DNA of 64,000 bases from Allacma fusca (Eukaryota > Arthropoda > Collembola > Symphypleona > Sminthuridae). Below, one piece after another: positions 1 to 10,660 of this stretch. The stretch is from NCBI GenBank assembly GCA_947179485.1, contig OX359250.1, positions 22,632,887 through 22,696,886 on the forward strand. The letters run 5' to 3'. The position numbers were made by a program, and so were the translations under genes. Under the pieces are notes generated by a model. It worked only from the letters and a program-made list of their open reading frames with translations, was not told the origin of the DNA and searched no databases. Numbering within the stretch: position 1 is the first letter of the stretch; each line of letters begins with the position of its first letter.

Positions 1-2
1 TC

Positions 3-695
3 CAACAAAGTTACAGATTAGGATGCAAGTTCAATTTTTTTATAGACAGTAACCTAGCAGCACCTGAGACTTTCACAACATTTTTGAATGGCTACATGAA
101 AATAATGTTAAATGTCTCAGAGGTGAAGTCAATTCTTAGTGAGATATATTCTCAACTATCTATACATGTTGATTGGTTTGAAAAGTTTGGAAGCGGATGG
201 AAGTTATATAAAATAAAATGTTTTGACTTACAGATCAATAAATTTAAGCCTTTAGGTGGTGGTTGCTATGCTACCATACCAGCAAAAGTATACAACAAAA
301 AGTGTGTGGTTAATGTATACAGTAATGATAATCAGTGCTTTAAATGGGCAGTTTTAGCAAGCTTATTCCCATCCGATTCAAACAAGAATCGAACTTCAAC
401 TTCTGTTAAGCATGAGCATAAGCTTATTTGGAAACATGAATGGTTTCCAACAAATTATAAGCACATTGCTGACTTCGAATGCACCAACAATATTGCTGTA
501 AACTGCTTCTCATGGTCAGATGATGAGGGCTTGATACCAGTTAGAATTTCCCTCAACAATTATAATAATGATTGGCAAACAGTAAATTTGTTAGTACTAA
601 ATAATTTTGAAAAGGAATTAACACATTTTGCTGCAATTAATAACTTATCTAAGTTAACAGGAAAGCACAACCATCATAAGAAACTTTTGTTTTAA
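3..695 (+). pseudogene. Polinton/Maverick DNA polymerase B, N-terminal fragment
   Basis: The frame is open from the window edge to a stop at 693-695, so the gene starts outside the window. The block GGGCYATIPAKVYNKKCVVN followed by QCFKWAVLASLFPSD is the conserved N-terminal part of protein-primed family B polymerases of Polintons, upstream of the exonuclease domain (family recognised from memory of its pattern). Just past the stop, a +1 frame carries a Cys/His finger-like stretch (NCLQQF to HIVLC, about 690-750), so the stop reflects a frameshift. The 802-1065 and 1655-1910 pieces continue the same gene. It is a non-functional relic; family assignment is good, exact lesions are inferred. Confidence 0.75.
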
Positions 696-801
696 TTGCT
701 TGCAGCAATTTTCAAGAACAGATTTAGAGAATCATATAGTACTTTGTAAAACATTTAAAACAGAAAGTTATTCTCGAAGTTATTAGAGAAAGTTTATTAA
801 G

Positions 802-1065
802 GTGGAGGATGGGAAAAAACCAGCGTTGAAGTTTAATCAGTATTCAAAGCAACTAAAAGCAGGGTTTGTCCTTTATGTCGATTTCGAGTGTTTAATAGTA
901 CCATTAAATGATACAAGTAATCAGACTAGTAAGCTAACAAAAGAGTCAGAGCATGAACCTCGTAGCTTCTCATATGCGTTAGTAAGAGATGATGGATGCC
1001 TAATCAAAGAATTTCTGTACCGTGGCGAGAATGCACTTCAGGTCTTCTACAACCATCTAGTTGTA
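802..1065 (+). pseudogene. Polinton PolB fragment, exonuclease I motif
   Basis: The frame starts at GTG and is really a continuation, not a start. It contains FVLYVDFECLI, matching the ExoI motif (D-x-E) of the 3'-5' proofreading domain of Polinton PolB, where FVIYADFE is usual. After residue ~88 the protein pattern is lost at GTAAGTGC (about 1065), which reads as a splice donor or a breakpoint. The tail to 1197 looks like non-coding read-through. The region 1198-1650 shows no recognisable coding sequence; it is AT-rich and may be an intron or inserted DNA. Confidence 0.7.
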
Positions 1066-1654
1066 AGTGCAATTTTTATTTGTATAGTATTTTATCAACG
1101 TTATACAAAATGTAGTATGGTAAAAATGCATCATGTAATTACAATTAGTAATGGTGTTAGGCCTCGATTAGTTCCTCTAATGTTCACTTTAATATGAAGG
1201 ACCAGCTGAATTAATATTCAGCAACAATCATACAAAATAATGCAAGAAGTAATTCAGCATGTATACAAACAATTATTTACATCTTTAATTAGCAATTATC
1301 ACTTGTTTCTCAATAGATACAATAGCACGGTGAAAAGTCTTATCAGTATTGAATATGTGTATAATCGATCATAGCTTGTCTCGCACTGCTACCAATACAG
1401 TTGTTACATGTCCACACTGTTTTTCATTCCAAAATCATAATCATTACTTACATTATAAAGCATTGATAGTAATAATCATATGGCTTGACGTAACATAATT
1501 TCAACTTTTAAATAAAAGTTAACAACTTTTTCATTTAAAATTAAACAATATTACATTTTTAAATTATTTACAATAATTTAACTCGGCTTTTATAATCATT
1601 CAATCTACTCGACAACAAATGGTATTACTCTATTTGCTGTAGTGCATTTCTGAC

Positions 1655-1910
1655 ATGGTAGCAAAGTTATATCATTATGATGTGGGACCCACATCCAACG
1701 ATTCTGACTGGGAAAGATTCTGGGCAGAGACTGACTGTCATATTTGTAATAAAAAACTAGAAGACGATAGATGTTTTGATCACTGCCATCGAACAGGTTT
1801 GTTGTTTATACATTTTCAAAATTTAAAAGTAAAAATGAAGCAATGTCGAAGAATTACTAACCTCATAAGGGTTAAAGTATTTTAACGGAAAAATTGATGT
1901 AATTCCGAAT
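1655..1910 (+). pseudogene. Polinton PolB fragment, CHIC...DHCH zinc-binding segment
   Basis: CHICNKKL followed by FDHCHRTG is the endonuclease VII-like zinc-binding segment that lies between ExoI and the later exonuclease motifs in Polinton PolB. The first part of the frame stops at 1883-1885. A neighbouring frame then gives the conserved IDVIPN block, which runs directly into the MITE at 1912. The piece missing between the zinc segment and IDVIPN suggests a deletion or an intron beginning at the GTTTGT after CATCGAACAG. Confidence 0.7.
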
Positions 1911-1911
1911 A

Positions 1912-2576
1912 CAGTAAAACTTGTATATAGTGCAGGCTATATAGTGGTTTCCTCCACATTGTGGCCCATGTCAGGTTTCCCCGTCATCTATCTTTTAACA
2001 TTACGTACACCCCGCTTATAATAGTTTTTTATATAGTGGTTCCCTGCCAATTATGGTGTGGGATTCTTGACCATTCGTATAGAAATGCAGGCTTTCAACT
2101 CTGCATACAGTGGTCCGTATAAAAATTAGTATAAATTTAAATCGCGCGAAGTTGGACAACTTCAAAAACGTCATGCACATTCCAGAACACGCATTTCTTG
2201 TGTTGAGGCTTGGAGTGGTGCTTAAGTGTGCTCGGTATGATTGGTTTTCGAAGTTCTTTTAAAGGGAATTACAATTATGACGTCTTGGGTAACAGCCCAC
2301 CAATGTGTACATTTCCTTCAAGAATTTCTCGCAAGGAACAATATTAAAAGTCTAAGTCTAAAGCATTCAAAAATTAGTAATTACTTTAATAAAGTGTAAT
2401 TGCTAATAAAATATTGCATACTGAGCAAGCATTAATGCATTAATTGTGCGTGAAAATTATTTAATTTGAAGTACTGTATATAGTGGTTAGGGCCACTATA
2501 TCCGGCACAATGGTCCCTGTTAATAGTGGTCAAATTTTCTTTCCCCTAGAGAAACCACTATAGACAAGTTTTACTG
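1912..2576. mobile_element. Pogo/Tigger-like MITE (665 bp, TA duplication)
   Basis: Left end CAGTAAAACTTGTATATAGT and right end (reverse complement) CAGTAAAACTTGTCTATAGT form terminal inverted repeats, flanked by TA on both sides (1910-1911 and 2577-2578). CAG ends with a TA duplication fit the pogo/Tigger branch of Tc1/mariner. There is no transposase; the interior repeats the word tatagtggt in both orientations. Removing the element with one TA makes the flanking PolB frame continuous, so the insertion came after the Polinton was in place. Confidence 0.85.
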
Positions 2577-2578
2577 TA

Positions 2579-2820
2579 ATTCAGAACGATTCTTAAGCCT
2601 TATCTCGGATAATTTTTATTTTATTGATAGTTTTCAATTTTTAAATAGCAGTTTAGAAGTATTGACAAAGAATTTACTACAGTGTAACATTAGATGCGAT
2701 CCAGCATTAGATCGTAGAAGAAAGTTAGACCTTATGTACCAAGTTATTAATGAAGAGGAAAAAATAGAATTACTAATTCGTAAGGGGGTATATTGTTATG
2801 ACTATATGGACAATGAGGAG
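2579..2820 (+). pseudogene. Polinton PolB fragment ending before the polymerase palm
   Basis: Immediately right of the MITE the frame gives FYFIDSFQFLNSSLEVLTKN, the late exonuclease block of Polinton PolB, then RKGVYCYDYMDNEES, the segment leading toward the palm. Coding similarity stops at about 2820, where it meets the C-terminus of a gene read on the opposite strand. The polymerase catalytic motifs (DxxSLYP-like and YxDTDS-like) are therefore absent. This junction looks like an internal deletion or inversion inside the Polinton. Confidence 0.75.
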
Positions 2821-3517
2821 TCTCTACTGACACAGGTGCTGTTACGCTTTGTCGATCTGTTGGTTTCTTCGAAAATATTTTATCAATTGGCTGTGACAAA
2901 TCCTTTCGCATTTTTGTGGATAAATATGTTAGAGTTACATTTGTGTTTAACAGAACAACCTTAAAACGTTTAAGCCCTACAGGACCTTCAGGATTTGGAA
3001 ACGAAAACTTTTGGCGAATAACATAATTTACTAAATCCGTAATGTTGGAACTGGGAAGATAATTCCGAGAGTTGTTGAGATATACTCTACCTTTCTGATC
3101 CCACCTAATTACTTTTGGAAAAGACTTTAGATAAAGAATAAGAGCTTCTGCATTACTTCGACAATTGTTTGGAATAGATTTTAAAATTATTTTATCCTTT
3201 ATATCAAAGTCTATGTTCGGCTCAAGTGTTGCTTCACCACCAGTTGTTTTATGTTCTAAGGGTTGGTCAGTATTGACAGTTGGTCCAACAATAATCTCAT
3301 TGAGGTTCCTATTTAAGACTCGGGTATAATTGCTAAATAATGCTAGTTTAATATCATTAGGTATACTGTCTGAATTTAATAAACTTTTAGATTCTGCTTC
3401 TTTTTCGCTAAATGTTTTAATTTCAGGGTGTCTAAATGTTTCAATGTTACAGCTTTTGTAAGCATTTTGAAGCTGTAAATATTCTTCTTCAGGAACTAGC
3501 TTCATACGTTTAGACAT
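2820..3517 (-). CDS. Polinton-associated conserved protein (KRMKLVPEEEY family)
   Basis: This begins with a true ATG at 3517 and reads MSKRMKLVPEEEYLQL. It has a C-terminal half with CRSNAEALILYLKSFP, WDQKGRVY and SSNITDLVNYVIR, then Pro/Gly and basic residues. That pattern (Lys-Arg-Met start, a small helical domain, 'G-S-N-I-x-D-L' motif) is a recurrent protein of unknown function carried by many Mavericks/Polintons and their relatives; this is recognition from memory, not a search. The real C-terminus lies near 2820-2830, because the remaining ~25 codons are antisense to PolB. The gene sits 2 nt downstream of the next gene in the same strand cluster, suggesting a compact viral-type array. 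No stop interrupts it, so it could be intact. Confidence 0.55.
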
Positions 3518-3519
3518 TA

Positions 3520-3864
3520 CTACAAATTATTGACAACCACTGATGCTATAATTGAGGATAGGATATGAAGCACAGGTTTTATTATATAATTTAAAAATCC
3601 ACTATTTTTAACTAAGAATTCTTTTTTCTTTTTAAACGAGAGGGATAATCTAGCGAGGTATCTTACCTTATTTCGGTATTTTCTCAAATTTTCTTTTTCT
3701 GTTTTTGTGGTGTTCACGTTACCTTTAAGAGTACTCAACGCAATTTCAGTAAAAGCTTTCACATTATCAACACTACATGATCTAAGTAGCTTTTTACGCT
3801 TGTATGGAGTTGATTTAGCAAGTACATCAAAGAATATCTTGTTCCTGTTAAGTAGCTCGCTCAT
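3520..3864 (-). CDS. Polinton small basic protein with hydrophobic tail (pX-like)
   Basis: The first ATG gives MSELLNRNK at 3864; the longer frame to 3876 uses GTG. The protein is about 114 residues. It has a helical N-half with KRKKLLRSC and ALSTLKGNV, then a Lys-rich block (LSLSFKKKKEFLVKNSGFLN) and a hydrophobic C-terminus (LHILSSIIASVVVNNL) that could insert in a membrane or bind DNA through the basic patch. Short proteins of this plan are common next to capsid genes in Polintons; calling it an adenovirus pX-like core protein is inference. Its start overlaps the end of the upstream gene by 15-17 nt, as in tightly packed viral genomes. Confidence 0.5.
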   Translation of the reverse strand: MSELLNRNKIFFDVLAKSTPYKRKKLLRSCSVDNVKAFTEIALSTLKGNVNTTKTEKENLRKYRNKVRYLARLSLSFKKKKEFLVKNSGFLNYIIKPVLHILSSIIASVVVNNL

Positions 3865-4345
3865 TACGTTTATCACCCAACCATAAAGAGAAGTACTTTG
3901 CTTTTGCTAGTGCACAATGATAGAACTTTTGATGATTAAGTATTATACAATCCTCAGTCAGAACATATATTTTCGAAAGCTGTGTAATGCTAGGGCAATC
4001 AATTGCACATAAATCTGTTATAACTGATGTTGGGAGTAATGATTGTATAAAACTTTTTTTTGCAAGACCTTTTACAAAAATCTCGTCCTGGGATATAAAT
4101 TCTGACTTAAATATTTCAGTTAAATATCTGTATGGTAAATAGCCTTTAGACCATCGAATTTTATGTAAAAACTTTTCACAGTAGTAAACTGAATTGAGGA
4201 CTTAAACTACTCCATGGAAACGGGGGCTTAAAAAAGAATTGTTTTTCACAGCACAATCTATAGATGAGTAAGCTAATTCTTTTACGTAAAAATTTCGTCT
4301 AACTTGAAACCCTTCAAAATCTATGACATATTTCAGGTCAACTGG
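3848..4345 (-). pseudogene. Polinton-linked 'VIDFEGFQ' protein, exonuclease-like, one stop
   Basis: One frame runs from about 4345 to a stop at 3848-3850, broken only by one TAA (about 4204). It starts with KYVIDFEGFQ, then FYVKELA, later YYCEKFLHKIRWSKGYLPY, DEIFVKGLAKKSF and IDCPS, and ends AKAKYFSLW. A D-F-E near the start, a W-x-x-G-x-I/L-P-Y block, an 'I-x-V-K-G-x-x-K' block and a late Cys-Pro-Ser are the recurring marks of a protein found in Mavericks and arthropod DNA viruses that resembles a DnaQ-like exonuclease. That functional reading is tentative. No ATG is seen at the 5' side, so the N-terminus may be lost. Confidence 0.5.
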
Positions 4346-4423
4346 GTAAATATATTACAGAATTTTCATTCGGCAATATACCACTACGAACACGCAAGTG
4401 ATCGCGTCCGCGAGAGTGCAAAT

Positions 4424-4575
4424 TAATAAAGAGATAAGAGATCACAAAGCTGGCTTAAATTTTGAAGTAATTTTATAGTAAAAATGGTTTTCCCTGACAA
4501 AGTGCAACCAGCTACTGTCATGGTAAAAGGTGCATGCAGTACAGGTTCAGCATCATAAAAATCGTTTATCTCCAT
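4424..4575 (-). pseudogene. Polinton packaging ATPase, N-terminal fragment
   Basis: The ATG at 4575 opens a 50-codon frame containing PFTMTVAGCTLSGKTIFTIK. GCTLSGKT is a Walker A loop (GxxxxGKT) in the position expected for the A32/FtsK-like genome-packaging ATPase of Polintons. The frame ends at 4424-4426, and Walker B and the rest are not found between here and the next gene, so only the first quarter remains. It sits in the usual company of integrase and structural genes. Confidence 0.65.
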
Positions 4576-4767
4576 CGCACTGTCAACTAAAGCAAAATAA
4601 AATGACTCGTTGATTTTTTATATTGTTAAGCATGACTATGTTTTAATGTTTTTCGAGTGACTAATACAAAAAAGTTTAGCCACGAAACAGAACGTAAAAC
4701 GTTTTAATCTGAAATCAGACGTTTTATTGCAGCTGCTGTCTCAGCTTTGAATAATCTTTTATAAAAG

Positions 4768-5313
4768 TTAATTATTATAGCACTTAAGGTTGGACACTGC
4801 ATTTCTTTGAACTTTAACAAAATATGGGTTCAAAAAAGGAATGTTCTTTGCTAGATTAGAAACCAGTGGTTCATTGACACATCTAAGAAACTTTTGCATT
4901 TTGTCACCAAATATTTGAGGCTGTATAATATTACAATAAATATACACATTTTCATAATGTATGGACCTACTTATATCTCGAGGAATTATTGCATACATCC
5001 TATTTTTTAATAATGGTTGAGCAAAGCCTAATTGTAGAGCAGGCTCAGATGGTAACAAAGCAGAAGTATGAGCTGGTACTTCAACCAGAACTCTATTTTT
5101 CACAACATGATACTTAAAATTAAACCCAGTTACTAATTTATTAACACAAGAGTTGATTAAGCTGATATAATCCTCAATTGTATTGTTTTCAAAATGAGGA
5201 ATATCTATTTCAGAAATCGTTACATTGTCATCGTTTTGAAAAAAAATCTTCCAGGTGTGATTATTTTTGGGTTTAAAATTCAGATTAATTAATACAATCT
5301 CATAATCGTTCAC
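4768..5313 (-). CDS. Polinton structural protein, probably minor capsid (penton-like)
   Basis: The 181-residue open frame MNDYEIVLINLNFKP to SNLKCYNN has no internal stop. It is beta-rich, with NVYIYCNIIQPQIFGDKMQK followed by LRCVNEPL and NPYFVKV. The pattern 'VYIYCDI-x-P-Q-x-x-G-D ... LLR-x-V' is typical of a Polinton/virophage-like jelly-roll structural protein located between integrase and ATPase. Minor capsid versus another virion protein cannot be settled from sequence reading alone. It is short compared with full-length relatives (usually 250-400 residues), so it may be N-terminally truncated; 5314-5690 upstream holds no matching extension. Confidence 0.5.
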   Translation of the reverse strand: MNDYEIVLINLNFKPKNNHTWKIFFQNDDNVTISEIDIPHFENNTIEDYISLINSCVNKLVTGFNFKYHVVKNRVLVEVPAHTSALLPSEPALQLGFAQPLLKNRMYAIIPRDISRSIHYENVYIYCNIIQPQIFGDKMQKFLRCVNEPLVSNLAKNIPFLNPYFVKVQRNAVSNLKCYNN

Positions 5314-5689
5314 TAATGCGTCAATTTGTGTTGGTATAGCTGAACTTGGGAATTTATTGGATGATTATTATTAAAGTAATCTACAGAATGACATGAGTTA
5401 AACGTAATAAACAGACATGTTTGCCACAGAACGTTTTGAATGGTACTGAATACATTAACTCTATGTATTCAATTTTATGCAAAAAGTAGCCATGTTGTTT
5501 TTTCTTTTTAAGGCGAGCTGATTTTAATGAGTCTTACCTACCTGGATTCGATTCCTTACCATTAGTTAAAACCTAAATCATACTAACTGCACTAAAATCA
5601 ACTCTCAAACAACTTTATATAAAATAAACTATAAATCATGCAAAAGGTTTCAGTATAACATATACGCTCATTACTCATTTCGTTAATTA

Positions 5690-6604
5690 TTACTTTACAT
5701 AATTCCTGTTCATAGAACATACCATTTAATTTATTATTTTCTGCTGTTTTAAGTGTATATGTAGTTGGGAATCCTGGTACAATAGAACTAATTAAGTGAA
5801 TTCGTCTGTTAATCGTTTAGTATACCTATTTTCAAAATTATTTTTAACTTTTAAAACTCTTACATAATCATTTATTTTAAGAGAAGCATTTTTCCAGCGT
5901 TTATTAAACATATCTCTGTGTAAATTAGACCATGCATCCATTTCTGTAAATTTTGTTACTTCTGATGGTCTCATTCCCAACCCTCGATGTTTTGTATGGT
6001 TGTAAGAGTATATAACGTCATCCAATATATCATAGTAACGTTTCGTTTTGAAGTGTGTAAAATATTTGCTTATTCGAGACATCAATGTTGAATTGAACCT
6101 TTCAATAACACACGCTTTAAAAACTGAATAATTACTGAACATAACAATGCTATGTAGTTTTAAAAACTCCTGAAATGAGCCGTTATAAAATTCTAACCCA
6201 CGATCCACTTGCAAGTATTTTGGTCTATTCTCTAAAGTTATTATTTCTGAGAACCCTCGAGTAACCTCACGTTCAGTTTTATTTTTTAAACATTTTGCAT
6301 ACGCGTAGCGACTTGCAACGTCAATTATGCAGAGAATATATTTATAACCATGATTATGGTAAGATAGCTTATCCATCTGTAGTAGATCTGCTTGCCATAA
6401 ATAATTTCTGTATGATGATGAAACTTTTCTTCTTGTGAACCTTTTTCGTGCAAACTTATGCAGTGTATATGCGTTCTGACTATGAAGAAATGTTTTTATG
6501 TTAGTGATAGAAGAGTTTTTGTTCAATTCTTGCAGTCGATTTACCCCACCAAACGATCCGGGTGAGTTTGGTGTATAGTATTGCTGAAGGTACAACTTAG
6601 ACAT
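5690..6604 (-). pseudogene. Polinton retroviral-like integrase
   Basis: The ATG at 6604 opens a 270-residue frame. An N-terminal H...H region is followed by the core: YLWQADLLQM (first Asp), PKYLQVDRGLEFYN (second Asp) and CVIERFNSTL (Glu), giving the DD(35)E triad. YNHTKHRGLGMRPSEV then matches the end of the integrase core, and VRVLKVKNNFENRY the start of the C-terminal SH3/chromo-like region. The frame stops at 5792, but an adjacent frame continues as SSIVPGFPTTYTLK and FYEQELCKV to about 5690, so a single frameshift separates the last ~35 residues. The catalytic residues are all present. It lies at the outer end of the gene cluster, as integrase usually does in Polintons. Confidence 0.85.
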
Positions 6605-7714
6605 GTTTACGAAACCCGTGTTCAGAATATAATGCTAAATTACCTCTAAACAGCAATTGAGTGTAATTGTGTAATGTAGTAAGAGCATTAACATGCGCAT
6701 GAAACTCATAAAATGTATTCTGTCACTTGTAACAATGTGCAACGTTAGCGTCTGCAAAGATGAAACACGATACTATCACATTCTAACACCTAAAACATTC
6801 TAGTTACAGGCGTAAGTTTATTGTAATTGCTGTATGGATGTGTGTCTTGATCCCAGCAATGGCTCAACACCATCATCAGACTCTGCCAGATGTTGTTTAT
6901 CCCCTGTAATAGAAATGATCTGTGGATGCTTAAACCATAATTACACACGAGTCTGGATGTTTTAAACGTTCAAGTTAATAATCACAAAGTTACAATTGTT
7001 AGTAAATATATAGAGCTTGAAAACTGCTTTTGACATGGAGTTATAAACGTTGTTGTGGAGAGAAACTCAGCTACGACTCCACTGAGACGGTTCCAGTAAT
7101 TATATCGCTTCGCTCATAATTACCATGCAGACGCAGACTAAAATGGCTTAGGGGAGTGACACAAATGACATCATCACAGTTGATGGCATTTTGCTACTCC
7201 CCTACCCCTTCATCATGGGGAATCCTTTTTTAGTCCAGCCACCCACCCTCCTTGGATTGTGATATCATGAATGCGCATTGTAAGTTTGAAATGTTGTAGT
7301 ATGATCATCAAAGCGTAAAAATAAACAATGCATTCCACTTTAGCGTCCATCTATTTTTAAAAACTTTTGAGAAAGGAATAGGATTTCGGGATTTCATCTC
7401 ATAATTAGACCACAGTGACGATTGATCGGCTCAAAGTTCATCATGCATGAGGAAAATAATTTGGAATTATTTTTGTTTACATTATAGTTAATAAATTATT
7501 TTAAGGGCATTATTATATTTCCTGAAAATATTTGTTAATAATTTATTGTAGTGAGTATAGATGTATTTGACGAAATACAACGATGACATCCTGTAACGAT
7601 AAATTTCCCCATACAATGTCACTTATGTAACTATATCACTGGTTTAACCTACCTACTACGCTGGTGATATCATTTGTGATACTTCCCTTACTGGCATCCC
7701 AAAGTATTATACAT
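6605..7714. other. Non-coding stretch beyond the Polinton integrase
   Basis: No coding sequence is recognised. The expected Polinton terminal inverted repeat should lie in or near here, but I could not identify its partner in the window. A GC-richer patch at 7040-7260 has direct and inverted short similarities but no clear element ends. Confidence 0.4.
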
Positions 7715-8430
7715 ACAGTAGCAAGGGCGGGGATGTTGTCACGCGCTAAATTATAACAGCATTAGCTGTGTCTACTGACTACCCAGTTATATTAAAGAGA
7801 AGGCATTTATTTTCACATGGACAAATGTATGTTGCTTTTCGAGGGGTAAGTCTAAAGAAAATATCAGGGTCGTTGTAAAAGATGCTGCCGAACAAAGTAA
7901 ATAATGAGCAAAGGTAAATGTACATAATTACACAGGTAATTGTGTTTTTAGAAGATATTTTGTAATTTGTTGGATTTTTAATTACTGTAATATATTGGAG
8001 TAGTTAAAAAGGCTTCACTAAGGCTATTGGCTAATCACTTCTAAACGCGCTCTCTAGGTTTGCGAGTACAATTTGCAAATTATGTATTTCAAGAATTTCT
8101 GTAGGTACCTTTAGATAATATCATACGAAATTGTATTTCATGTCAAATGTCATTATTTAAAAAATATTCGATTTGAAAAAAAATATGATCGACAATATAA
8201 TTTTAATACTAGCGGATCAAGCCACTATAGACTACGCCGGTGCTGTTATTGGGAAATTGGGGTTATCCACCGACGCAGACGATGGCTTGATCCGTTATCT
8301 GATAACATGATTTGACGATGATGAATATTAAATTTGCCCTCTTAAAGGGTAAAATCCCCTATTGGTTTTAGTTTGAGAGGAGAGTACCAATTACCTCAAT
8401 GGCTAACTACCCGGTTTATTTGCGGTATGT
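7715..8430 (+). repeat. Dispersed repeat R copy 1 with Helitron helicase remnant
   Basis: It shares many blocks in order with 45605-46680: 'agtagcaagggcggggatg', 'aaaatatcagggtcg', 'aacgcgct...aggtttgcgagta', 'attttaatact.gcggatcaa' and 'ctattgggaaattggggtt'. At 7799-7905 a decayed frame resembles the C-terminal end of a Helitron/PIF1-like helicase (FTHGQ-like then YVAF-like, KENIRV-like), so R derives from Helitron material. The GCGGATCAAGCCA/TGGCTTGATCCG pair (8214-8297) is an inverted repeat with a ~60-nt loop. This copy lacks the hAT insertion found in copy 2 and so represents an empty site. Confidence 0.65.
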
Positions 8431-8615
8431 ACTTAGGCCCTATAATAGGCTAGGGCTCTAGGGATAAGTTGGGATATAAATCTAGGCGATGTTCTAGGCT
8501 GGCAATCACCACTACAATATAGACATGTTCAGATTGCTCTGCGCATGACACGGAGGGAGTGTATATAATTTTCCGCGGATTCCGATATTGGTGCTTAGCT
8601 CATTTTCAATTATCA

Positions 8616-9789
8616 CTAGCAGTAAAGCCATCCGCAAATGCGGATGGTAACACGATTGATGAAGTTATTCATGGTGTTAGTAACTTTTAACAAATTACAA
8701 ATTTTTTTGGGGTAGATATTTAGTTACGTAAGTTAGTGTCATTTCCTTCACCTAGCAATTTCCCTTGGTTGTCTTCGGTGTTAATAACAACTTTAATATT
8801 TCCCTTCGAAGTTGCTCGGGAAAAAAGTGCTGAAGAAAAGAGTGCCGAGATAAATTGGCTTCGGCAATGGTACATACATACCGCAAATAAGCCCGTTAGT
8901 TAACTCTTGTGGTACTTGGTATTCCAAACGGCAAACCAGCAATAGTGCATTTAGGAGGAAGACCAAAAATTAAATAAATAATTCAACAAAATTGGAATTA
9001 CCTTCTTTTGTCTTGGACATTGGACAGAATTAAGTTGTAGCAATGCTTGGTTACCATATCGTTAGCGTGACTATAACTTAAGCCTGTCCAAGTAAACAAA
9101 AGAAATGTAATAGCCATCCGCAAAGGCGAATGGTAACAAAATGTGTGCTCTTGTCGCTCTTCTGCACAGCACAATAAAATCACAAAACATAGGCACTTTT
9201 GACATTTTTACGATGCCCTGTGTGACTGTGACTTATTCCAGTGACTCTGATAATGACTGTGACTGACTGGGATTCATGGGAAACGGCAAACAGACTTATG
9301 TGCTGACTGGCTGATAAGAAATTTAAGACTGATTTTGACTTGGACTGAAAAAAGTAGGAACTGGTGGATCCTGCATTACACAGCATGCTATATATGCAAC
9401 GTGTGAATATGGGAGAGCGCGCTACATCTAATGAGCTGTGTGACAGTGTGACGGCTGACGCTCCGCGTGCTCTCCCATACACACGTTGCATATATAAAGC
9501 ATGCTGTAGAATGGAATGGGAGAGCGTGAGATCATGAGATGAGGCGATAAGAGCACGCGGAACTGTGTGTAGCTGAAACGTTTTCTCTCTCTCCCATTGC
9601 ATTACATATAGGTTGCTCTATGGCTGAACTGACTGCACTGCATATAAGCAAAAGCGTAAATGCGGATGGTAATGGAATGTGTACTACTGTCGCTCTTCAG
9701 CACAGCTCATTGGCGCCCGAGTGTCTCATGTAATGGGACGGCGCGAATTTCAATTTTGACGACAGCCTTCTTTGAATTAGTATAAAGGA
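8616..9789 (-). mobile_element. Non-autonomous Helitron copy 1 (1,174 bp)
   Basis: Read on the minus strand, the element starts TCCTTTATACTAATTCAAAG at 9789 with A before it. It ends in a perfect hairpin CCATCCGC-AAAT-GCGGATGG (8628-8647), then a short spacer and CTAG at 8616-8619 followed by T. This is the classical Helitron signature (5' TC, 3' hairpin plus CTRR, insertion between A and T, no target duplication). A second near-copy of the hairpin lies internally (9114-9131), and there is an internal inverted repeat (about 9375-9510). No helicase is encoded. The other copy at 49008-51903 has the same ends, which fixes both borders. Confidence 0.9.
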
Positions 9790-10660
9790 TTGAAACATAT
9801 AGGACTGCCAAATTAAAACTAAAATATAAGTGCTTATAAATTATTTAAAATAGATTACAATTTTCGACTAGAAAAAATGATACACAAAAAGCAATTGTAT
9901 AACCGTTACCAAAATGGTCCAAGGGAGCAATAACATTACGGGGCATGTTGAACCTTGAAGAGGATCCACGAAAAATAAATTAAAATTACCATTTAACATT
10001 GTAGAGGTTAATTAACATTAAAATACATCTTGTACTGAATCTAATGTGAACCCATAGTAATATGACCTGCAATTCATTGATGTGTATGCTTGTGTTAACA
10101 ATTAAAAATCTCTGGGTCCATTCATTCGTCCTTTTCATTAACTGGAAGGGGACAGAATTGCCAAGGGGAATTTTTTCGGTATTATTGTAACGAGAAATAA
10201 TAAATGTGATCATTTTCAACTGATTAGCTATTATTTACCTCATCAAAATCAGTTTTTTTTAATTTTATAAACTTACACTTAGTGGTTTTTCATATGTAAA
10301 CAAAAATGAGATAAGCACCAATGTGCTTTGAAGGTCAAACTTGAACCGCGCTCCAAAGATTTGGTAACCTCCTCCAAATGAACATGTCTATAGGCTTAGG
10401 GAAAATCTAGGATACTCAGATATTTCCAAAAAAGGGACTGGGCTATACAGGCAGGCTATAAGTTCGTTCAAGTAAAGGCTGGGTAATAGTGGTGAGCGGG
10501 ACATTCTCAAAGCACGAATTTGTTAGGACAGGATTACAAACGTTGGGAAAACGTTTGCAGAGACAGACTGAAAATGAGGCGGGAATTACTTGAAACCAGT
10601 AATTACCAAAGTATATGCAGACGTATACCACTACATGCATAATCGTCCCATATTTTATTG
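9790..10660. other. AT-rich intergenic stretch
   Basis: No coding sequence, repeat array or element terminus recognised. Confidence 0.4.

Noticed and set aside
7040..7260. Polinton terminal inverted repeat
   Set aside because: No matching inverted copy was found in the window; the other end lies outside or is lost.
9180..9602. 140-codon minus-strand ORF in Helitron copy 1
   Set aside because: Not conserved as a frame in Helitron copy 2 and without protein features; the Helitron is non-autonomous.
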